Positions 11,484-20,800 of a DNA stretch of 30,828 bases are shown piece by piece. Source of the stretch: Silene noctiflora. Its lineage: Eukaryota > Streptophyta > Magnoliopsida > Caryophyllales > Caryophyllaceae. A model generated the notes under the pieces. The model was not told where the DNA came from, searched no databases, and worked only from the letters and a program-made list of their open reading frames with translations. Position 1 is the first letter of the stretch; each line of letters starts with the position of its first letter. The stretch lies in NCBI GenBank assembly GCA_009801015.1, contig VHZZ01000274.1, forward strand, positions 184,716 to 215,543, in the 5' to 3' direction. Position numbers and translations under genes: made by a program.

Positions 11484-12107
11484 TACTTCCTCCGTAATTA
11501 GGAATGAGCAAATTTAGGTCCGGACCGGACCGGACCATTTGGTATGGACCAAACCCGAACCGGATTATTTTGGTCCGGTCTTTGGTCCTCATTTTTCCAA
11601 GTTTTGGTCTTCGGTCTGGTCTGGTCCAAGACCGGTTAATTTAGGTCTGGACCGAATGGACCAAATTTCATGTTTTAAAGATTAATCATTAAAATATTAT
11701 GAGTGAAATTAACATTTTATCTTCAAAAGACATAATAAATTAGTATTGTCAATAATTTTCATAAAAAACGTCGTTTAATTATTTAAATGCATTTTATTTA
11801 GCGGAATTAAAATGTAATTATCGTATACGAAACACTGAAAAAACTATTTTTAGATCCATTTGGTCCAAGACCAGACCGGACCGGACCAAATATTTCGGGT
11901 TCGGTCCGGTCCAAGACCGAAAGTTTTTGGTCCAGTCTTCGGTCCACTAAATTTTTATTTTCGGTCTTCGATCGATTCTCAGCCCTATCCCGTAATTACA
12001 TAAAGTTCTCATCTAACTTTTTACTATCTTATACGTAACATTTTAAAAAATTTACAAACTTTGACTTTAAAAAGTCAAACGAGAACATCATGTAATTACG
12101 GAGAAAA
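11484..12107. mobile_element. MITE split by a later insertion
   Basis: The left end CCTCCGTAATTA (11489-11500) and the continuation GTAATTACATAAAGTTCTC (from about 11992) pair with the inverted right end, which reads CTCCGTAATTACATGATG (about 12087-12104). Without the insertion at 11501-11990 this is a MITE of about 130 bp with termini of more than 20 bases. It lies just inside the GPAT intron, about 45 bases from the exon 1 donor. Confidence 0.65.
11499..11988. mobile_element. hAT-like element rich in GGTCCGGACC, nested in a MITE
   Basis: The termini TAGGAATGAGCA and, inverted, TAGGGCTGAGAA resemble hAT ends. The direct repeat CCGTAATTA stands on both sides (11492-11500 and 11989-11997), consistent with a duplicated target of about 8-9 bases. 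The interior has GGTCCGGACCGG-type repeats near each end, facing each other, around an AT-rich core. No coding frame is present. Confidence 0.6.
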
Positions 12108-12904
12108 TTCAAAACTATGGAAGCAGGCTATAACAACAAACATGTACGTACCTTACAAAGAGCCATAAAATCATGATCAGTCTTCCGATCACCAAGGCCA
12201 ACATCCGGCATACCTTCCCCTTCAAACTCCGCCACGACCGCCTTCCGCTTCATCCCGGACACCAAAACCCCATCACCGGTCACAAACCCGGTCGCCTTTT
12301 GACTCAACGGATCAACCTCAATACTCGTGCCTAACACAACATCACCCCCTAAAAAATCCTTAACAAAACCCTCAACCATTATAATCGGATTAGCCGTAAC
12401 CACAACCTTTTTACCATCGCACTTGCTAAAAACCTCGAAACTCTCCTTACGCACGTCGACTGCATAAAATCTCGACAGCACGACACGAGACACGTGTTCT
12501 ATGTCACGTAACTTGAGACCTTTGAAAGAAATGTATATCATCGTTTTAATGGCGAATGATTCGGAGATAAGTAAGTACGAAATCGCGATAATTGGGAAGG
12601 TTAGTAATAAGATTAATCCTCTAATTAAGCTTCCTGCTTCGATTGCGATTAGCATGAAATATGGAAATGATGATCTTGAAATTAGTAATGTGCCATCTAA
12701 ATCTGCTGCTACGGTTTTGTAGGATTTTGTTTTTATGTTGCATTCTGAAATTGGAGGAAATTTTGGCATTTTTTTTGTTGGTTTGTTGTAAATTGATTGA
12801 AATAATTATGTTCTGTGTTGTTATAATGGGTTTTATATGAATGATTTAAGGGTAATATTGGTCGAGCAAATGTCAACTAATTTAGTTAGTAAAGTCATGA
12901 TCAA

Positions 12905-13390
12905 TGCCAATGACGGGTCGGTTACGGTCGGGTCAAAGCGAGTCGGTTCATATCGGGTTTAGGTTATACAGGCTCAATGACGGGTTCTGGTCAGTTTAGT
13001 TCATGCCGGGTCATCAACGGGTGGCAAGTCGGGTTAGGTTATTAGTGGGTCAGTGTCGAGTCAGGTTATCAGCATATATTTTATCTTATATATTTAGTTT
13101 TACACGGTAATTTAATGCTAAAACAGTGGGTAGGTGTATTAATTATAGTTTTAGGTGAAAATAATTAAGATGAATGTCAATTTGGGGTTACTTAAACCAT
13201 TATTAACCTAGTTCATTATCGAGTCATCTATTGGGGTTGAGAAAATATCGGGTCACAGGTCAGTTTGGGTCGGGGTTGGGGTCAGGTTGGAAAAAATAAG
13301 GCTGCTATCGGTTATCGGGTCGAGTCTATTTCGGTTCACCCAATTTTCAGGTTCTAGCGGGTCAGGTCGGATCAGCTTTTGCCAACTCTA
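12905..13390. repeat. Degenerate CGGGTC-rich repeat region
   Basis: Irregular CGGGTC, CGGGTT and GGGTCAGG units fill this stretch, like the hAT element at 10842-11264. The right end TTTTGCCAACTCTA could be a TAGAGTTGGCAAAA terminus. I found no matching left end or target duplication, so this is probably an eroded relative. A tRNA-like GGTTCAAACC occurs just beyond it (about 13409-13420) without a recognisable box A. Confidence 0.5.
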
Positions 13391-13940
13391 GTACTAGCTC
13401 ATGACCTGGGTTCAAACCTCGTCATTATCAAAATTGCCAATAATAACGAACTAAAAATGTTCAATAATTGAGATTATTACAACTAGAAGTATTTTAATTT
13501 AAATTATTAGTTGATAATCCATTGAATTAGTCTTTTGCATAAATAAAACTATAAACATAAATCTTCTAAATAATTCAAGACATGATTTCTTCAAATATGA
13601 TTGATTAATAATACAACTAACTTGCACGTTCGAGCGTTTCGAAACCAACCAATTATTTTTTTTTAATTAAACATATGATTGTATATTCAAACTATCCAAT
13701 ACTTTTTCGTATTAAAAAAATATGATTCTAAAGTGCATGAGAAACCATTCAATATTTTCTTTATCAAAAAATATTACTGCATATTTGCATGCTAAATAGT
13801 TTAGTAAATGGATAATGAAATACGAGTCTCGGATATTAGCTTTGGCATGCAACATGATAAGCCAAGTGAGAGAATGGTATCAAGACTCGATATTATCCGG
13901 TGAATAATGGAACGGGAGAGTGGGAGTATTAGTTATATAT

Positions 13941-14120
13941 AGACTTGCACCTTTTTATTGTGAAACAACCCATGAACGTTGGGTAACCTTTGCGGGGACC
14001 CAACCCTTTCGGTCTAGGAGAGTGGCGGTTAAGACTTTCACCCTTTTATCGCATGTGAAACAGCCCAGGAACGTTGGCTAACCTTTGCGGTGACCCGACC
14101 CTTTCGGTCTGGCAAGGTTC
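13941..14120. repeat. Tandem repeat, two units of about 91 bp
   Basis: The units 13941-14031 and 14032-14120 share AGACTT-CACC, GTGAAACA-CCCA-GAACGTTGG, TAACCTTTGCGG and ACCCTTTCGGTCT. They are much more GC-rich than their surroundings. I do not recognise the repeat. It lies downstream of the protease gene. From 14240 to 14823 I see nothing firm apart from the protease 3' flank. Confidence 0.65.
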
Positions 14121-14823
14121 TTGTCCTTCTTGACAAACGTACCATACTTCCATGGAGGTATATTAGACAGAGGTACAAGGCAAGGTGTGTAAGGAGGTAC
14201 AAGACCGGTATTACTATAAAAGAACGGGGGGGATTCAAATTAACAGTCTATTATCTATAAAATCTCCGTCTTAAGTGAAAAATGTTGATTTGCAGGTAGG
14301 TGTTTTTATATTTTTCTTTTTTTAACTTGCACCATGTGAAGAATTGGCATGATGACAAAAATGATGGTAGGTCAAGGTGGCCGATAGCAAAGCCGAGAAG
14401 GTATCAGACTGTGATAGTTGTTAAACCCTTATAACCACGAGCTCTGATAGGATATTAGAGAACCATCGTAAGCAAAAACCTAACCTAAGATGACGACTGA
14501 AGCTCAAACGACGGTTGCCTTTCCTATTCAAGCACAGGTAGGCAGATGACCCAAAATCACATATACGGAGTAAAAATATAATGTGTCCCCCAATCTTTTC
14601 GCGGAAGCATAGGGTAAATTGCCATTATTACCACGTAATAAACAAACATTTACGAAAAGAAATTAAAAATCTACGGCGTATACTATGATAGCTTTCAACA
14701 GTAAAGAAAACTTTTCAAAAACTAAATCAATCATATGTTACATCTCCTACAAGTTACACAGAGACTCCGACCCTCTACAGCCCTCTACAACCATGATAGT
14801 TGATGTTACACCTAAATAACATG

Positions 14824-17800
14824 TTATTGCGAAGAATGAAGACGGACATGTGGACACGGTCTATCGGGTTCTCCCCGTGACCAAAGATTCTTTAGATCGC
14901 GTCTTTTCTTCCCCAGCGTCAACAATGTTCCTGCATAAATTTCATGTTTAAAACTACCCTAAAACACAGCGGCATATATGTAGGATTATCTACTAATAAG
15001 AATCAGAACACACGACAAAGGGCTGACAATACAGTCCTGGGTGATTTACGCCAGTTTTGGATCTTGAGATGGGAAAGAGTGAGAAGGCAATGACAAAGGC
15101 AAGACGTCATCTTCGAGTTGCTTACTGTCGCAAGCTACTAGACCTAGAGCGATTCATAGTCTCCTACTGAATTCAAAATCTAAAATAACTACTTTTGCGT
15201 TATCTTTTGTCTCATTAGACACAATTCACACAAAGCTTCTTAGTTGTCATCAAAGGGAGCTAAACCATCCTACAAGTTATATATAACTTGAAACGGTACG
15301 TACCAAGTGTAAATGGAACAATGTAGAGAAGAGCTGGTTGGCCATGTCCATCCATTAAGTTCAAAGCCACATACGTTATGAGCAGACCTGCAGCATTAGG
15401 TTTAGAGTAAGCCATATTCAGTCTCTAAATCCCAAAGAATACTGGAATGTATGAACAAACTCTTGTATGAGACGGTTTTACAGTAACTTATTACAAGAAA
15501 CTCAACTCACAAAATATTGTGACCCGTTATATATCTTTATCATCCATTTTAGTGTAGCCAATGCATTTTCATGATTTTAGTGACCATTATACTGTCTGCA
15601 CTCTGCAGTGATACTTTTTATTTAGTAAATTCTTTTATATCATTGGTGGCCTTTTCACAATTTTAGTGATCCTTTCTTATTCTATTGAAATGGTCTCACG
15701 ATGACGTATTGCAAGTCCGTAAAAGTGGCCAGTACAATATGGGACTTGTTGAGATATACTTCGCAAGTAGCTGTGTCACATACTGATAAGTACAAAGAAA
15801 ACTTCATGGAGTAAGAAACCATCGAGTTTAGTAAATCATTTTGTTATATTCTATCATATTCTTAGCCAACGTATAATGAGACTTGGCTCCATTAGAAATG
15901 GAATAACTCATCCGCCTCCTCTTTTACCATGCATTTCTATTGCCCAAATACAAGGAAAAAATTTGGAGAACATGCAAAAGTTTGCGGGTAGGGCGCGGGG
16001 GTGGGCAATGGGGGTAAAAGGTACTCAAATGACAGGGAAAAGAAATGACTACATTAGATTTTCGTCATTAACAAATAAATAAAAAATGTTCCTCATACCG
16101 AAACCATAAGCACATATCGCCCACAGAAAGTATCCTGCTCGTATTTTCTTGTTCCCAAGCCAATCATATCTGAAATTAAAACCAGCAATCAATCCTGATG
16201 ATTCAATTTGGTCGGTTCGAAATCCATTCTAACGTCCATTATATCAAGGAAATGAGAAAACTTCTAGTTGTAGCAATACTGTTAACAATTCTTATTTTTT
16301 ACAAGCAAGTCCATGCATTTACACGGTACTATTTCATGATCAGTTCTTTACATAAACAAAAGCCAATAATTTTTATTTTGCAAGTTAAAGTAAGAGTGTA
16401 ACCTCAATGAAAAGGCGATTACTAGACCAGGTAAAAGGATGTCCCCAAATCCAATGACGCTGTAACCTCCCCAAGGATCAAACATCCGAGGTATCTTCAA
16501 AAGCATTGGAATGCCGTCCTCTCCACTATTATCACCGCGCGCAACCTATATAATGAAAAAATTAGTTGTGTACGAGCATTGGAATCTGATTGTTTTTGTT
16601 GACGGATTTGAGGGAGATCATCAAAGCAACTTACCACAATCATAACACTCTCATGAAATAGATACTTGGAAACAAAGACCCAAAATATATCGTACAAGAA
16701 AGCAGAGCCTAGAAGAACTGTGCCAACCTGCCAAAATCAAGACAAGGTTTATGTTAATTAGCTTTCGATCAGCCAAGAACAAGGTCTCAAGCTCAAGGAG
16801 CATTCATTAGTTCATAAACATGTGGCGAGTTACGAAAACAGAAAAAGAAACAAATCATTCAATCTGTTACCTTGAGATTTGGCACACGAACTATCTGAAG
16901 CACTGTGAGAATCAACGCAATACCCTGATCAGAGAAACGATTTGCTCAGCAGTTGTAATTTAATCATCAAGAAGCTCCAATGACTGTAAAGACCACATAT
17001 TATCTGCCAGTACATTTCTCGGGTACGTGAAACATCTAAAGTATGTTGAATGAACACATAATTCCCAGATGGTAACTTTTAGTTTGTATCCCCCAACCCT
17101 TTTTCCAACCTCAAAAAGCCAATGTTAAGAGATCTACAACCTTAAAGTACGCAAAATTATAAGGATTTGGGTCGAACCCATTGGACCTGTGCTAACCAAT
17201 CCTGATTAGAATTCTAGACCTTTAGACCCCTGTGGAAATGGGTCTAGGTTGAACCTCATGGAAATGGGTCCAGGTTGAACCTTGAGGAAACAGGTCTAGG
17301 TTCAACCTCACGAATCATGATCCAGCAAGATCCGGTCAAGGCCCCGCCCATTGCCATCCCTAACTATAACACCTCAAGTACCAAGTTCTTAGCCAGCTTA
17401 TCCACCTATCTACCCCTCCACTCTCATGACTGGCCTAGATTATCCGAGGGAACCCTAAGCGGACTTGGACCACACCAGAATACCTACCTTTACCAATCTA
17501 GGCATCCCGAAGGATCAAACTCCGAGGTATCCACAAAAGCATTGGAATCCTTAACTAACATCCAAGCCTCCAAGGGGACCCTAAGCGGACTTGGAACATG
17601 CCAAAATACTCTACCTTTACCAGTCTAGGCCCCTAGTAGTTGGAAAGGAAGCTAATCTCTGAGCTACTCTAGTGGAGACTCCAAATTGTAACCTCATGAC
17701 ATGTTTTGTCTGAGATCATTTAGAGAGTGCGTGGTACCCTATGTTACTACAACAGTACAACCAAACAAGCCATTATCTCCATATGTAAGGGAAACTTGTA

Positions 17801-20800
17801 GATCCTCAACCAGAGAACAAGTATCGAGTATATGCTGAAGAAGTCACGTAATGGTAAACTTGCACAAAGCTAATGGCAGAGCCAGAAATTATATCGATCG
17901 GTATCATTTTTAATTCTGTTGCTATCTGTTCCCTTTTAATGGATTTCATAATATGAGTTTTCATATTAGGCAAAGTCACAACATTCTCCCTCCATTTTTT
18001 TCATTTATTAGTTTAACCCCGTTTCCCTTTTTTGGGAATTCCTTCACTGACTCCCTTTACCAAACCTAGTAGCTTTTGTACTGAAAATGACAATTATATC
18101 CTCACCTTACCCATGTGCAATGAAAATGACCTCTACGCCTATTTTGTCTATCCTAAAGTGCCAAAATTCACTGGGGTTAAATGAAAAAATAAAGGGACTA
18201 AGGCATTATCTGTCTGAAAATCTGTGAGATCACAAGACCCCGTGACCTTGTAAGTGGCTACGCCTCTGCACAAAACTATAACTAAATCTATAAAATATCT
18301 GGTAAGCAACTGGGAAAGCACTCTTACAAGGATATCTTGACCGATCCAAGCATATGCTTCACGGCGGTAAACAGCCCAAACGACAGCAAAAATGATGCAT
18401 AATGGAGAAACAGCCATTGCTAAACATGAGATTGCTCCAAAGAAGGGCACTTTGACAATTGTAACAGCAGCATGTTCAAACCATTTGAAGCTGTTGCATA
18501 AGTCAGTCCACAACTCTATCATAAGCTCACAATCGCATTCATATTTCACAAGAGTTGTCCATGATATCACAGGATATGACGTAAATTGCATGCAAACAAA
18601 GAAAAATTCAACCTACATCCCAAATATATTGTCCGCATTTGCCTTAAGTGATCGACCAATGTCAATAACCAAAAATCTCTAAATATACAGACACAAGGTA
18701 AACTTTGTCGTGTTCAATTTATCATCTTTATGGTAACAAACTATTTAAACATTGTCATTTTCAAAAAGTTACTCAGTATTAATTAATTTTTGAGAATATC
18801 GTTTGACCGCCAAACTCAAATAGGGACAATGTAAATTGGACGAGGGAACAACATTCGCATCCAACATTATCTTTTGACGACTATGAGTTTAAACATAACT
18901 GTTGGCGGATAGAAATAATGGAGCGTTGCTCAGACATACCTCGATAGGAATGCTACCAAACAAGTTTGCAAACCCTGCAGGACATAATTGTTCATAAAAT
19001 CCATCACCCATTCTAAGTGTTAAAAAGGAAACGACATATATATCAAAAATTGTAGCAGGCAAAATGAATAAACATAGAGTAAAACTCACCTCGGCCCCAC
19101 CAATGCAAAATAGCACCACCAGAACATCAATGAACCAAATTGACATAAGTTTGTACAGCATGACCAAAAAACCTGAAGCAATCACGACAAAAAGAAGTGC
19201 TGATCCGGTACTGATATCAACAAAACCTGAATAGCCAGTTTCTGCAGCAACTACCATTTCATCTGATGCATCCTACACACATCAAGAACAGGGAATTTAA
19301 TGCTTATTAGAATCTAGTCTCCTTCAGTCTTCCAATTGTAACCCTGAAGGATGCGTATAGTTCACATGATGGTATTGGTGGCATGAGGTTGAAAATTGAT
19401 TCCTAACATCATTTTTTTGCACACAAGAATCAAATAATTCGTATGTTTCTCTTACTTTATAACTATTTATCATTCCACTAAACTATTACTCCCTCTGACC
19501 CAACAGGTTCTTTACGTTTACTTTTTATTGGTGAGGGGAATTTTGAACTAACATAATGAGTCGGTTGTTGCGGAAGCAGTATCTTTATCATCATAGATTG
19601 AAGGCACAACCTTTGATAGTTTGTCTCGCTCAATAGCAGCTTCCCTTGCATTCCATGCAGACCAATACGATGCACACAAAATAGTACCAACAGCCATGAG
19701 CCAAAGAAAAACTTCTGCAACATCAACTGCTGGACGCTTGGGGGAGTATAGCTGCAAATAAACTGCAGAAAGGGAATCCTGTAAATAGTAATGGATTATG
19801 AAAACCCATGCAGCACAAGAGAATAAAGAAAACCATTGACTCAAATTATAGTCAAGTGCGTATTCTTTGGGAAGGTGGTCTCTCAAGGTTATTTTTCATA
19901 AGCATTATTATAAAACCCACTTTTTGCCCACACTATAGGTGTATTGAATAGTTGTTAAAACCTTAACGGGTATTTTGGCAAATAACATGTAGTTTAACAA
20001 TATCTTAGTACAGAACCGTCTGGGAAGAAATCTGTTGTTCATCTACAAGCCAAAAGACTGCTGGGGAAGAAAAACAAAAACAAAAACAAAATCTATATCT
20101 TACCACTGGAATCGTTGTACAGTAAATTTTCCAATGTTGCACCAGCAACTATTGGCAACATTACGGCTGGTATTCTGATATCAGTGTCAGCATCAGCTTC
20201 ACAGACCATTTTAAAAAGTTCTGCATAAAAAGTACCATTGAATATGTGACAATTCAACATAGAATAAAACTTATTCGTGAACTTGGGTCTAATTAAAGAA
20301 AAGATAAATCTAATTAGGCTGTGTCTCCATTTCCAGTGGATTAAAGACTCAAAATTCTTTGGCTGTATGATATGATGAAATGAAGTGCAGTGACTCCTGA
20401 AATTCTGATCATGAAGTAGCAGGCTGTGTATATGCATCTTAACCTCACAAACGGGAGCCATTCAGGCACGTTGGGTTGTGTTATTATTAGTTATAGTACT
20501 TACTAGTGAGGCAATTGTCGACTTGTCGCTTTACTAGTCTTGAATTTATTCATGGTATTAAATGTTCCAAATTTCACTCCACAAAGATGTGGATAGCTTA
20601 ATTTAACATGGAAAACAACTCATTCTACTCTAAGCACATTCATAAACAACATACTAGCCAGGAATTGATAAAAAAAATTGCACGCATTCCCAGCCCTCGG
20701 AGCTCGGGGCAAGAGCAGATTTCGGTATCGAGAAAATAAATAAATAACTGTACCATAGAAAATGGAGGGAGTAAGACAACACATACAGATCTTCAAGTTT

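Larger units (their letters stand above)
10554..12769 (-). pseudogene. Truncated glycerol-3-phosphate acyltransferase, GPAT4/8 (cutin) type
   Basis: Exon 1 is 12152-12769 (206 codons, ATG at 12769). It splices in frame (AAG|GTACGT to ACAG|GAAGGT) to an exon starting at 10751, which stops at 10554. The opening FPPISEC and AADLDGTLL follow the GPAT4/GPAT8 N-terminus. This is the HAD-like phosphatase domain: the DxDGT motif is at 23-27 and GLGDRKTDHDF near 192-202. Homology continues through EGYMVHR and HEGRLVKRPDPLNAL, then stops near 10584. The acyltransferase domain, with its HxxxxD and EGTTC blocks, is absent from the sequence down to 9012. Complete enzymes have about 500 residues; this frame gives about 271. 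The family makes sn-2 monoacylglycerol for cutin in the ER. This copy could at most supply a phosphatase-like half. The phosphatase motifs and reading frame look undamaged, so a young truncation or an expressed short form are both possible. Confidence 0.75.

Noticed and set aside
12501..12722. Plus-strand 73-codon frame opposite the GPAT exon
   Set aside because: It is the antisense shadow of a well-supported coding exon and has no family resemblance.
14395..14460. A second Copia primer-binding site (minus-strand TATCAGAGC near 14445)
   Set aside because: Only a nine-base match, with no LTR tail beside it and no gag or pol nearby.
17275..17628. Plus-strand frame of 117 codons
   Set aside because: It is produced by direct repeats within a protease intron. 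The apparent internal similarity is the repeat, not a protein domain.
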